From REEB52 sp964626905 (GTDB lineage Bacteria > Chlamydiota > Chlamydiia > Chlamydiales > SM23-39), in the NCBI GenBank assembly GCA_964626905.1, contig CAZVHA010000001.1, positions 434,001-498,000 on the forward strand: a DNA stretch of 64,000 nt. Direction: 5' to 3'. A model generated the notes under the pieces. The model did not search any database. It saw only the letters and a list, made by a program, of their open reading frames with translations, and had not been told where the DNA came from. Each line of letters begins with the position of its first letter. Position 1 is the first letter of the stretch. Both the position numbers and the translations under genes were made by a program. Shown in pieces: positions 26,130 through 34,319 of this stretch.

Positions 26130-26938
26130 GCTTCCATATCCGGGAAAAGGGGGGCTTTGACATCGATGACTCTTCCTTTGAAGTTCAAATGGAGCCGCTC
26201 GGCGTGGAGCAAAGTCCGCACGCCAAAAAGGGAGCAGGAGTATTTTTTAGCATATTGCCGGTCGATCACGATCGGATGCCCCATTTCGGCCATATGGACC
26301 CGGATCTGATGTGTCCTTCCCGTTTGAGGGTAGACTCGGAGCAAGGAGATCTCATGGGAAGAGCGAAGTGTTTCCCACTCGGTAATAGCCAAAAACCCTT
26401 TGGGTCCCGATCCCCAGATTGTCTGCCCTTCAAAGAACCCCTTTTTCATCAAAAAACTGCGGATCTCTCCCTTCTTTTGTGTCGGGATGCCATCGACAAT
26501 GGCCAAATATTCTTTGCCGATTTGCCGCTGCTCAAACATCTCAAACAAAAGGTTCTTTACCTCTAAGTTCTTCGCTAGAATGAGGGCTCCCGTCGTCTCT
26601 TTATCGAGCCTATGGACCAAAAACCGATGGGGGCCGAAGGTCAGAAGTGCCGATTTTGGATCACAAATCCACCCTGCCGGTTTATTGACGATCTGGATCT
26701 CCTCATCTTCATAGAGAGTGTCGAAGGTCCACTTGCGGCAAATTCTATTTTCCCATCCAGGGGAGAGCTCGATCCAATCCCCTTTTTTGAGCATGCGAGA
26801 ACCAAAGCGCTCGACTTGGCCATTGACTTTGCATTGATTGGCGTCCAACACTTTGCGCAAAAATTTTCCCGAAACATCCTGAAAACGCCCCTGTAGAAAG
26901 GCGATCAGCCGCTCTCCTTGATCTGCGCGCAAATTCAC
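26105..26938 (-). CDS. RluA-family pseudouridine synthase
   Basis: A 277-residue enzyme that isomerises uridine to pseudouridine in rRNA or tRNA. An N-terminal S4-like domain ('LRKVLDANQCKVNG', 'KGDWIELS') precedes the RluA catalytic domain with 'HRLDKETTGALILAK', where Asp is the catalytic nucleophile, and 'GKEYLAIVDG'. 'GRTHQIRVHMAEMGHPIVID' completes the active site. The target position cannot be deduced. The start is GTG, overlapping the pepA stop (GTGA). Confidence 0.92.
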   Translation of the reverse strand: MNLRADQGERLIAFLQGRFQDVSGKFLRKVLDANQCKVNGQVERFGSRMLKKGDWIELSPGWENRICRKWTFDTLYEDEEIQIVNKPAGWICDPKSALLTFGPHRFLVHRLDKETTGALILAKNLEVKNLLFEMFEQRQIGKEYLAIVDGIPTQKKGEIRSFLMKKGFFEGQTIWGSGPKGFLAITEWETLRSSHEISLLRVYPQTGRTHQIRVHMAEMGHPIVIDRQYAKKYSCSLFGVRTLLHAERLHLNFKGRVIDVKAPLFPDMEACVPQNGS

Positions 26939-28344
26939 AGCTGCAAGCCCTCAAGAAACTCGACCAAGAGGCGAACGCCATAGCCAGTTCCTTTGATCGG
27001 ATTGTAGTGTTTTGGTTTTGGGACATAGGCGGGTCCTGCGATATCGATATGGGCCCAAGGGATTTTTTCAGTAAACTCCTGAAGAAAAAGAGCTGCCTTG
27101 ATCGCCCCTGCTTCTCTTCCAGAAGAGTTGACGATGTCGGCAATGTCCGATTTGAGACTCTCCTTGTAATCGCCATGGACTGGCAATCGCCAGAGGAGTT
27201 CATCTGCTTTTTCAGCTGCATCGAGAAGGGAAACGGCAAGAGGGTCATCGTTGGAAAAAAGTCCTGCGTAATCGTCTCCTAGGGCAACGACACAAGCGCC
27301 TGTCAAAGTGGCCATATCGACGATGGCACTCGGCTGTAATTGTTTTGCAGCAAAACCGATCGCATCGGCGAGAATGAGTCTCCCCTCAGCATCGGTGTTT
27401 GTGATTTCAACTGTTTTCCCCAAGTAGGAGGTGTAGACATCCCCCAATTTGTAGCTTTTCCCATCGATGCAATTTTCTGTGAGCGGCAAGAGGAGATCGA
27501 CATTCACTTTGAGTTTCAACTGCACAGCGGCCTTGAGAGTTCCCAACACAGTAGCAGCACCTCCCATATCGCATTTCATGCTCAACATGTTATCGGTGGG
27601 CTTGAGACTCAATCCCCCTGTGTCGTAAAGGACCCCTTTTCCGATCAAGACGATCTTCTTTTTTGATTTCGGGTTCCCAACATAGCTGAGATGGACGAGT
27701 TTCGGCTCCACTTCAGAACCTCGGCTCACCGCGAGAATCAGCCCCATCCCCTCTTTTTCGAGTCTTTTCTTGTCGAAAATCGTCCGTTTGATGGGGGATG
27801 GCAGCGCGTGGATTGCCTTCAAGAGCAGTTCGAGCTTTCCATCGGCATTTGCATTGATGAGATCGCGGACAAAGTGGACCCCATCGATCACCGCTTCAAT
27901 TTTCTCGAGCCGTTTCGATTTTTCAATTCCGACAAAAGTGGCCCTCTCGATGAGCGGCTCCTCTTTTTGATCGGTTTTGTAGCTAAAAGAGTAGTTAGTG
28001 AGCAAGAGACCTTCTACGATCCCTTGGAAAAACTCCTGTTTTTGCTTGCATTTCGGGAATAAGAGATGGATCTGTTTTGCTTTTAGAGCTCTTGCCGCTT
28101 TGATGGCTGCGGCAAAGCCGCGCCGCAGCGCCTCGACGCTCGCCTCTTCCTGTTTGCCAAGGCCTAGGAGCAAAATCCTTTGCCCCTGGAAATAGCGGCA
28201 AGTGGCCTCACCGCTTTTGCCCTGAAAATCGGCAACTGCCCCTCCCATTTCAATGGGGAAGAGGGCCGCCTCTTTAGGCCCTTCCCAAAAGGGAAACACC
28301 CACAAATCGGACGGCTCAAGGCCCTTGGAAAAAGCAATTTTCAA
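26935..28344 (-). CDS. pepA: leucyl aminopeptidase (M17)
   Basis: A 469-residue cytosolic zinc/manganese aminopeptidase. The metal and catalytic motifs of M17 are intact: 'VLIGKGVLYDTGGLSLKP' (Lys and Asp ligands), 'MKCDMGGAATVLG', and 'NTDAEGRLILADAI' with the catalytic Arg. The N-terminal domain is present but shorter than in E. coli PepA. The start is TTG, overlapping the ssb stop (TTGA), so translation depends on coupling. Ssb-PepA order equals CT044-CT045. Confidence 0.95.
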   Translation of the reverse strand: MKIAFSKGLEPSDLWVFPFWEGPKEAALFPIEMGGAVADFQGKSGEATCRYFQGQRILLLGLGKQEEASVEALRRGFAAAIKAARALKAKQIHLLFPKCKQKQEFFQGIVEGLLLTNYSFSYKTDQKEEPLIERATFVGIEKSKRLEKIEAVIDGVHFVRDLINANADGKLELLLKAIHALPSPIKRTIFDKKRLEKEGMGLILAVSRGSEVEPKLVHLSYVGNPKSKKKIVLIGKGVLYDTGGLSLKPTDNMLSMKCDMGGAATVLGTLKAAVQLKLKVNVDLLLPLTENCIDGKSYKLGDVYTSYLGKTVEITNTDAEGRLILADAIGFAAKQLQPSAIVDMATLTGACVVALGDDYAGLFSNDDPLAVSLLDAAEKADELLWRLPVHGDYKESLKSDIADIVNSSGREAGAIKAALFLQEFTEKIPWAHIDIAGPAYVPKPKHYNPIKGTGYGVRLLVEFLEGLQL

Positions 28345-28844
28345 AAGGGAACCTCATCGTCAAAAGTCTCCCCTTTTCCTTGTTGGAATGCGCCCGCTTT
28401 CACATAAGGATTCACTGGGGGCTCTCCAGAGGGGACGGCCCCAAAGGGAGGAACGGGAGCACCTGTTTGGGCTTGTGGTTCTACGCCACCACCTGCATTT
28501 GCACTGCTGGGTTTGCCGCCGAAGGGGCTAAACTCGAGATGCACTGCTGTAATTTCCAACGAGACTTGGGGTTTGCCTTCGCGATCGGTAAAGATTTCTG
28601 GTTTGTGGACATCGCCATAGACCATGACAGCGGAGCCTTTTTTCAAAAATGAGAGCATCTTGTCGAACTGCTCTCCCCAAATGGTCACGCGCCACCAAAT
28701 CGTGACATCTTCCCCCCCTTTTCCTCTTCTAGAGCGGGAGGCCACTTTCAAAGTGGTCACCTTCTTGCCACTCGAAGTGTAACGAACCTCTGGATCGGCT
28801 CCGAGATTCCCTGCGATATGGATAAAGTTCACGTACACCTCCAA
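28341..28844 (-). CDS. ssb: single-stranded DNA-binding protein
   Basis: A 167-residue SSB with an N-terminal OB fold ('VNFIHIAGNLGADPEVRYT', 'IWWRVTIWGEQFDKMLSFL', 'GSAVMVYGDVHKPEIF'), a Gly/Pro/Ala-rich linker and the acidic tip 'FDDEVPF', which recruits repair and replication partners. It is first in the chain ssb-pepA-rluA-GT9. The initiation codon could be the ATG used here or the GTG four codons later. Confidence 0.95.
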   Translation of the reverse strand: MEVYVNFIHIAGNLGADPEVRYTSSGKKVTTLKVASRSRRGKGGEDVTIWWRVTIWGEQFDKMLSFLKKGSAVMVYGDVHKPEIFTDREGKPQVSLEITAVHLEFSPFGGKPSSANAGGGVEPQAQTGAPVPPFGAVPSGEPPVNPYVKAGAFQQGKGETFDDEVPF

Positions 28845-28887
28845 TCAAATAAATAGATTTATACTCCATTATCTTAGGAGAAGACAA

Positions 28888-29739
28888 TCAGGTCAAGTGT
28901 TTTTGGAAGTAGGGAATGCGGGGGTAAAAGAGGAAAAAAAGGCCTCCGATAAAGAGGGGGATGCTGAGGATTTGTCCCATGGTCAAATGAGACGAGGAAA
29001 GGAGATAGCTCTGCTCAAGTTTCAAAAATTCAATACAGAAGCGAAACCCAAAAACGGCCACTAAAAAAAGTCCTATCACTCTTCCCGGTTTTTTTAAAAG
29101 AAAAGAGCTGAAACGCCAAAGACAGGCGAAGAGAGACAAATAGAAGAGCGCCTCGTAAATCTGCACGGGGTGCAACGGGACACTCGGGCTCCGATCTGCA
29201 GGGTGGCCAAAGATGACGCCCCAGGGCAAATCGGTGGGGGTGCCCAAGATTTCTTGATTGATAAAATTGCCGATCCGGATGCAAAAACCGGCAAAAGCAG
29301 CTGGGATCGCGACGAGATCGAGGAGCCGAACCCAGGTGAGTTCAGGAGCGCTCTTGCGGAGGCGGCCGGCAAAAAGGGCGAGCGCCAAAAGGATCCCGAC
29401 GGCCCCTCCATGGCTGGCGAGCCCCCCCTCCCAGGTTCGAAAAATTCCGAGAGGATCATTCAAATAATGGCTTGGCCTTTCATAGAAGAGAAAATGGCCG
29501 AGGCGCGCGCCGATCAATGTGCCGAGGATCATGTAAAAGGTGAGCCTATCGGTGATTTTAACGGCCTCACTCCGTTTTTGGCCAAAAAAGCGGGTTAAAA
29601 GGGAAACGAGAAGGGGAAAACCGACGACAAATCCAAGGGCAAAAAAAGCTCCATACCAGAGGATGGGCCAGTCTAAAAGAGGGAGGCGAAAAATTTCCGG
29701 CTTTGGATCCCAGTAAATGACAGAAAACATCCCCTCCAT
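28888..29739 (-). CDS. lgt: prolipoprotein diacylglyceryl transferase
   Basis: A 283-residue inner-membrane enzyme that transfers diacylglycerol from phosphatidylglycerol to the lipobox cysteine, the first step for every lipoprotein noted in this window. About seven membrane helices are seen. The Lgt signature is present as 'GFCIRIGNFINQEILGTPTD', with the catalytic His-Gly region 'EGGLASHGGAVGILLA' and the Arg of 'GARLGHFLFYE'. The start is ambiguous between two ATGs three codons apart, neither with a good ribosome site. Confidence 0.95.
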   Translation of the reverse strand: MEGMFSVIYWDPKPEIFRLPLLDWPILWYGAFFALGFVVGFPLLVSLLTRFFGQKRSEAVKITDRLTFYMILGTLIGARLGHFLFYERPSHYLNDPLGIFRTWEGGLASHGGAVGILLALALFAGRLRKSAPELTWVRLLDLVAIPAAFAGFCIRIGNFINQEILGTPTDLPWGVIFGHPADRSPSVPLHPVQIYEALFYLSLFACLWRFSSFLLKKPGRVIGLFLVAVFGFRFCIEFLKLEQSYLLSSSHLTMGQILSIPLFIGGLFFLFYPRIPYFQKHLT

Positions 29740-29782
29740 TGAAACAAAAAAAAACTATTTTGGACAGTGAAAATTTAGGCTT

Positions 29783-29945
29783 TGTTGCATTGAAGGCGGT
29801 AAAATAACCACCGAGGATACCGAAAACACCGAGGGGGAGGTTGGGGGGCCAGTTCGATCACATAGGCAACCGACTGAACCGGGACGGGCTTTTTTTTCCT
29901 TTTTTCTCGGTGTTTTCGGTGTCCTCGGTGGTTACTTTTCCACCC
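29783..29945. repeat. palindromic 'ACCACCGAGGACACCGA' element, copy 1
   Basis: The left arm (29795-29833) and right arm (29906-29945) are inverted copies of ggcggtaaaataaccaccgaggacaccgaaaacaccgag with a few changes. The left flank 'tgttgcattgaaggcgg' is shared with the second copy near 53060, so the unit starts near 29783. The 72-bp centre differs between copies and here carries 'ccagttcgatcacataggcaac', which resembles one end of the transposable element at 34320-34675. Confidence 0.9.
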
Positions 29946-30410
29946 CTATGTCACTGGAGAGACCGCTGCAGAAGCCCGAAAATAGAGAAGAGCCCCGTTG
30001 ACGAGGGCCGAACCAATGGCCACATCGATCGTCCCACGCAAATCGATCGGAATCGGGAGGTATCGAAAGAGTAAACCCAGCATCAGCATCGCGCCGATCA
30101 ATAAATAATAGGTTGGGTGATAGACTTGCGATGGGCGAATGGGCAAGGGGAGCGAAAGAATTCTTCCAACGACACGGCGCACCGTTTTGCTGAGGACAAA
30201 TCGCCCTTTAAAAAAGCCGATGAGGAGTCCAAAAGCGACGAGGATCGTCCCAGCCCGCTGCGCCGAGCCCAGTATGGGAGAGAGCGACTTAGAGATCGAA
30301 GTGGGTTGAAGGATTCCAAGCGAAATGAACCTGAGGCCTTTATAAAGGAGCATGGCGCCGAGAGCAAACCAGATAACGCCCGAAAGGAGAATCCAACCGC
30401 GGTGCTTCAT
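29946..30410 (-). CDS. small integral membrane protein, unknown
   Basis: A 154-residue protein from the ATG giving 'MKHRGWILLSGVIWF'. An upstream start would add an unsupported polar extension. Four hydrophobic segments are seen: residues ~5-23, ~45-65, ~95-115 and ~128-145, with a basic loop 'RFVLSKTVRRVVGRI' between the second and third. I do not recognise a family. The stop lies directly beside the right arm of a palindromic element, and the promoter region faces another palindromic element, so the gene is bracketed by repeats. Confidence 0.7.
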   Translation of the reverse strand: MKHRGWILLSGVIWFALGAMLLYKGLRFISLGILQPTSISKSLSPILGSAQRAGTILVAFGLLIGFFKGRFVLSKTVRRVVGRILSLPLPIRPSQVYHPTYYLLIGAMLMLGLLFRYLPIPIDLRGTIDVAIGSALVNGALLYFRASAAVSPVT

Positions 30411-30491
30411 ATTTCGGACATGATAGCAAAATTTAGAACTTTTGTCGACAAAAATCATTTTCCCGATCTACAATCACCTTTTAAGAATGAA

Positions 30492-30675
30492 GAGGCAGCT
30501 GCAAAACTGCTTTGCCCGGAAAAATCGATGACTTTGAGCCACGTTACGAGTGACAGCGAAGCTGCCACGATCCATTCGACGAGGCCAACCCCTAGTGGGT
30601 TGGCTGAGGAGAATGGACGCAACGTGGCTCAAAAGGGCGATTTTAACGGGCAAATGAGTTTTGCTCAGCTGCCTC
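30492..30675. repeat. cloverleaf palindromic element, copy A
   Basis: The ends are gaggcagctg and cagctgcctc, and the long imperfect outer stem is closed by gagccacgtt/aacgtggctc. Inside are a hairpin gtgacagc-gaa-gctgccac and a second hairpin gccaaccc-ctagt-gggttggc on a stem tccattc/gaatgga. The 30543-30640 core is nearly identical to copies B and C. It lies between the divergent starts of the membrane protein and the PIN-TRAM gene. Confidence 0.92.
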
Positions 30676-30691
30676 TAGAGGGCCAATACTT

Positions 30692-31759
30692 ATGAATCTC
30701 TCCCTGGCATTTACTCGCATATTATTCATGATTCTCAGCATCTTTTTTATGACCGCTTACATGGTCTCAAGACCTGAAGGCCATGGTTGGATGAACATAT
30801 CGATTGGCATTGGATTGGGGCTCATTTTGGGTCTTTTATTGATCGGGTTTGGACGTCTTTTTTCCCGTTTCAATTTGCGCGCGTTTAACATTGCGATCAT
30901 CGGTTTATTCGTCGGCTATTTAATGGGCCAAGCGCTTGTTTTGATCCTATCTGCCATTTTAACAATCAGCGCGGCGTCGATCCATCTTTCGCCCGATGTT
31001 TTAGAGATCGTAGAAATTGCCCTTTTTCTCTTTGGGATCTATCTCGGAACGTTGATGGCGATTCGCTCATCAGATGAGTTTTACATCAGTATCCCTTTCA
31101 TCCGTTTGAGTGCTGGGGAGCAAAAGAAAAAAGAGATGCTCCTCGACCTATCGGTTTTAGCTGATGCCCGCATTCTCGACTTTGCCGCCTCAGGCATTGT
31201 CGATCATCTGCTCGTCGTTCCCCGTTTTTTGATGAAAGAGCTCTACATGCTCTCCGAATCGCAGGATGAATCGACGAAGGGGCGAGCCAAACGCTCTTTG
31301 GAGACACTGAAAAAACTTGAGGGGCTAAAAGAGCTTGGCCTTCGATACAACGATACCGATTTCCCCGATGTAAGGGACCCAATGGCGAAAATGATCCACT
31401 TGGCGAGGCTGCTCGATGCCAACGTGATGACAGCAGATATTAGCCGTGTGCAGGTCTCCTCCCTTGAAGGGGTGCGGATCGTCAATCTCCATACCCTTTC
31501 CAATGCTCTAAAACCGCTGATGCAAACGGGCGAACAGATCAAGATCAAAATTTTGCGCTTTGGCAAAGAGCCGCGCCAAGGAGTGGGGTATCTCGAAGAT
31601 GGGACGATGGTGGTCGTCAACGGCGGAGGCGATTATTTGGGCAAGACCATCGACGCAGCAGTTGTATCTGTCAAACACACCACTTCGGGGAGAATGATTT
31701 TTTGCAATGCACCCGATGAAGAAGGGGGGCATCACCACTATGACGATGAAGGAGGATAG
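30692..31759 (+). CDS. PIN-TRAM domain membrane protein (YacL-like)
   Basis: A 355-residue protein: four membrane helices in residues ~5-125, then a PIN-like nuclease domain ('LLDLSVLADARILDFAASG', 'LVVPRFLMKELYML', 'MTADISRVQVSSLEGVRIVN') and a C-terminal TRAM domain ('QGVGYLEDGTMVVVNGG'). The acidic PIN residues Asp, Glu and Asp are visible, so RNase activity is possible. B. subtilis YacL has the same layout. The C-terminus is unusually His/Asp-rich (residues after 'PDEEGG'). It overlaps acpS by 20 bases, linking it to lipid synthesis transcription. Confidence 0.85.
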   Translation: MNLSLAFTRILFMILSIFFMTAYMVSRPEGHGWMNISIGIGLGLILGLLLIGFGRLFSRFNLRAFNIAIIGLFVGYLMGQALVLILSAILTISAASIHLSPDVLEIVEIALFLFGIYLGTLMAIRSSDEFYISIPFIRLSAGEQKKKEMLLDLSVLADARILDFAASGIVDHLLVVPRFLMKELYMLSESQDESTKGRAKRSLETLKKLEGLKELGLRYNDTDFPDVRDPMAKMIHLARLLDANVMTADISRVQVSSLEGVRIVNLHTLSNALKPLMQTGEQIKIKILRFGKEPRQGVGYLEDGTMVVVNGGGDYLGKTIDAAVVSVKHTTSGRMIFCNAPDEEGGHHHYDDEGG

Positions 31760-32126
31760 CATTCTCGGCCTTGGCACTGACATCATTGAAATTGCCCGGA
31801 TTCAAGAGAGCATCGCAAGACATGGACAACACTTTCTCGATCGGCTATTTACCCATCAAGAACAAGAGTATTGCCTAAAGTACAAAGATGCAGCGCCCCA
31901 CTTTGCGGGCAGATTCGCCGCAAAAGAGGCTGTTGCAAAGGCGCTCGGCATCGGGTTTGGGGCTAAGCTCTCTTGGCTCGACTTCGAAATTTTAGGAGAT
32001 GAATACAATAAGCCGACGGTCCATTTTACAATAGATGCCAAAGAAAGGCTGCATCAGCCAAAAATCGCCGTTTCGATCAGCCATTCGGCCACTGCAGCAA
32101 CAGCGGTTGCCATCTGGTTCTCATAA
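31740..32126 (+). CDS. acpS: holo-[acyl-carrier-protein] synthase
   Basis: A 128-residue phosphopantetheinyl transferase that activates ACP (the acpP gene at 43.4 kb). Motifs are 'LGLGTDIIEIARI' (metal Asp) and 'FAGRFAAKEAVAKALG' (Glu ligand and Lys), with 'VSISHSATAATAVAIW' at the end. The start at 31740 is chosen because GGGGGG lies ten bases upstream and the domain begins immediately. An ATG two codons on is the alternative. Linkage to trxB corresponds to the CT099-CT100 area of Chlamydia. Confidence 0.94.
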   Translation: MTMKEDSILGLGTDIIEIARIQESIARHGQHFLDRLFTHQEQEYCLKYKDAAPHFAGRFAAKEAVAKALGIGFGAKLSWLDFEILGDEYNKPTVHFTIDAKERLHQPKIAVSISHSATAATAVAIWFS

Positions 32127-32127
32127 T

Positions 32128-32313
32128 GAGGCAGCTGAGCAAAGCTGCTTTGCTAAGGAAAAATCGATGATTTTGAGCCACGTTACGAGTGGCAGCAAAG
32201 CTGCCACGATTCGTTCGACGAAGCCAACCCCTAGTGGGTTGGCTGAGGAGAATGGACGCAACGTGGTTCAAAAGGGCGATTTTAACGGGCAAATGAGTTT
32301 TGCTCAGTGCCTC
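32128..32313. repeat. cloverleaf palindromic element, copy B
   Basis: The copy has the same orientation as copies A and C. Its inner hairpins are perfect: gtggcagc-aaa-gctgccac, and gccaaccc-ctagt-gggttggc. It begins two bases after the acpS stop, and its right end overlaps the stop codon of the convergent outer-membrane-protein gene. Confidence 0.92.
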
Positions 32314-33127
32314 ACAATGAGAATGGGAGTAGATAGCTGAAGACAAATGCGTTGACCTGCTCTGGGCACGACTTTGCCAAAACTCTCCTCTCGTAGGTGA
32401 AGCGGAGCGTCCCATAGACACCGATCCGATAGCCATAGCGGAAGCCCAAATCGATCGATTTTTGCCGAATTTTCGCATATCCATTAAAATGATTGATGGA
32501 GACAGTGGTGTAGCGCCCATATCCGTTGATCCCGTCGGCAAAAATGGCAAATTTGTGTCGATCGTCGTAGTTGGTCTCAATCGAAAAAATGCCCCTCACC
32601 CAGGGAGAGCCCTTATTTGCGTGACCGACAGCGCCAAACCCCCAAAAACGCCACGCCCATGCGTCGGAAAAGTCAAATTCCTTCCCAAAAGCGAAATTGA
32701 GCTCTAAGTCGCAGTTGGCGTGATAGGGACAGCTGATATCGTGCAAACTATCTGTATTCGTAAATCTCGCACTGACTCCTGTGGCGAGGCTCATCTTATC
32801 GCCAATGATGTCGTCGAGCCAAAGATAGCGCGCTTGGGCTGCAAAGCTCCGAAAATTGAAGTTTTGCTTGCTCGTGTCGGCCAGTTGCAATTCAGCATCG
32901 ACGCTCCATTCAGGAGTTGGCGAAAAGTCGAGTCCGAGATAGGCGACATTCGATTGAAATGTATAGTTTAATTTGGGGACGCCCTCTTGTACTTTATCGA
33001 AAAAACTGTAAGCGTAACTTCCCAAAAAATGAAACTCCAAGCAATCGCCAAACCAGGGCTGCACTTCGAGTGCAGAACCCAAAAAAGGGAGTAAAAGCAA
33101 GAGGAGCTTCTTCAGAGTGAATTGCAA
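32312..33127 (-). CDS. predicted beta-barrel outer-membrane protein
   Basis: About 271 residues. A signal peptide ('LLLLLLPFLGSALE') is followed by about 10-12 amphipathic strands with alternating aromatic residues ('LEFHFLGSYAYSFF', 'SVDAELQLAD', 'WAWRFWGFGAVGHA', 'FAIFADGINGYG'), ending in a strand with aromatic residues ('NAFVFSYLLPFSL'). No named family is recognised; it resembles uncharacterised chlamydial porin-like proteins. There is no ATG before the signal sequence. I start at a TTG (33127) lying inside the left arm of a palindromic element; a CTG at 33115 is the alternative. The annotated start is therefore uncertain. Confidence 0.65.
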   Translation of the reverse strand: MQFTLKKLLLLLLPFLGSALEVQPWFGDCLEFHFLGSYAYSFFDKVQEGVPKLNYTFQSNVAYLGLDFSPTPEWSVDAELQLADTSKQNFNFRSFAAQARYLWLDDIIGDKMSLATGVSARFTNTDSLHDISCPYHANCDLELNFAFGKEFDFSDAWAWRFWGFGAVGHANKGSPWVRGIFSIETNYDDRHKFAIFADGINGYGRYTTVSINHFNGYAKIRQKSIDLGFRYGYRIGVYGTLRFTYERRVLAKSCPEQVNAFVFSYLLPFSL

Positions 33128-33297
33128 AACTCCACGGCAGCGAAAAATCGATGATTTTGAGCCACGTTGCGAGTGCCAGCAAAGCTGGCACGGTCCATTC
33201 GACGAGGGCAACTCCTTGCGAGTTGCCTGAGGAGAATGGACGCAACGTGGCCCAAAAGGGCGATTTTTTCGCGCCGAAGAATTTTGCAATTCACTCT
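33114..33297. repeat. cloverleaf palindromic element, copy C
   Basis: The outer arms differ from copies A and B (agagtgaattgcaaaa / ttttgcaattcactct), but the core is conserved. The hairpins read gtgccagc-aaa-gctggcac and ggcaactc-cttgc-gagttgcc. Compared with copies A and B, both hairpins carry paired changes that keep the stems. It directly abuts the trxB stop codon and contains the proposed start of the barrel-protein gene. Confidence 0.92.
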
Positions 33298-34248
33298 TCA
33301 TTCGATTCCCATGTGGCTGAGCCACCGCTCGGCATCGAGGGCAGCCATGCATCCTGTCCCTGCAGCAGTAACAGCTTGTCGGTAGGTCGGATCTTGCACA
33401 TCGCCTGCGGCAAAAACCCCTTCGACCGAAGTGCGCATCGAACCGGGCTTCACTCGAATATATCCGACATCGTTCATCTCAATTTGGCCTTTCAAAAAGT
33501 CGGTATTGGGCTTATGGCCAATTGCAAAAAAAACGCCGCCCGCATCGCGCTCTTCGGTTTTCCCATTTTGGATATTTTTCAAGAGCACTTTCTGCACAAT
33601 CTTATCCCCGGTGATTTTTTCGATGACGCTATTCCAAAGGATTTTGATTTTCGGGTGTTTTTGAGCCCTTTCAGCCATGATTTTGGAAGCTCTCAGCGCA
33701 TCTCTTCTATGGACGATAAACACTTGGCTCCCATACTTTGTCAAAAAAGTGGCCTCTTCAACCGCGCTATCTCCTCCGCCGATGACATAAAGGGGGCGAC
33801 CTCGAAAAATGGGAGCTGCGCCGTCACAAACGGCACACGCGCTCACCCCTTTTTGCCAAAATTCCCCATCGCCAGCACCTTCAATTTCGAGTTTTTTGGC
33901 AGTTGCACCCGTCGCGACGATGAGCGCTTCGCTTTCCACTTCTGTTTGCGATCCGTGAATTTTGAAGGGGCGCTTCGACAAATCGACCCACTCGACATCT
34001 TCGGTGAGAATCGTTGTTCCGAAGCGGATCGCTTGCGCTCGAAAGCGATCCATCAATTCAGGCCCCATGATCCCTTCAGGAAATCCCGGATAATTTTCGA
34101 CATCGGTCGTGGTTATCAATTGTCCGCCTGGAGGTCCCGACTGAAACCCTTCGTAAAGGAGCGGCACTAAATTGGCCCTCGCTGCGTAAATGGCAGCTGT
34201 GTGCGCAGCGGGACCAGATCCGATGATGACTAATTTTCGTTTTTCCAT
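33298..34248 (-). CDS. trxB: thioredoxin reductase
   Basis: A 316-residue FAD/NADPH flavoprotein that reduces thioredoxin. It has an N-terminal FAD Rossmann motif 'VIIGSGPAAHTAAIYAAR', the redox-active 'CAVCDGAAP' (CxxC), an NADPH motif 'YVIGGGDSAVEEATFL' and the C-terminal FAD site 'GVFAAGDVQDPTYRQAVTAAG'. It is full length. The downstream palindromic element starts right after the stop. The upstream 426-bp gap holds a transposable element. Confidence 0.96.
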   Translation of the reverse strand: MEKRKLVIIGSGPAAHTAAIYAARANLVPLLYEGFQSGPPGGQLITTTDVENYPGFPEGIMGPELMDRFRAQAIRFGTTILTEDVEWVDLSKRPFKIHGSQTEVESEALIVATGATAKKLEIEGAGDGEFWQKGVSACAVCDGAAPIFRGRPLYVIGGGDSAVEEATFLTKYGSQVFIVHRRDALRASKIMAERAQKHPKIKILWNSVIEKITGDKIVQKVLLKNIQNGKTEERDAGGVFFAIGHKPNTDFLKGQIEMNDVGYIRVKPGSMRTSVEGVFAAGDVQDPTYRQAVTAAGTGCMAALDAERWLSHMGIE

Positions 34249-34319
34249 GAAGATGCGCTCTTTTGTTGTTGGGGTTTATTTTGACAGATTTTCTGATTTT
34301 TTTGCGAACCTAATGGAAT

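Noticed and set aside
30492..33297. Cloverleaf copies as tRNA genes or remnants
   Set aside because: The overall arm layout recalls a cloverleaf, but arm lengths, loops and conserved tRNA bases do not fit.
33151..34170. Long open frame opposite trxB (339 codons, plus strand)
   Set aside because: It is the shadow of the trxB coding frame and of the palindromic repeat; trxB has complete motifs, whereas this frame matches nothing recognisable and has no ribosome site.
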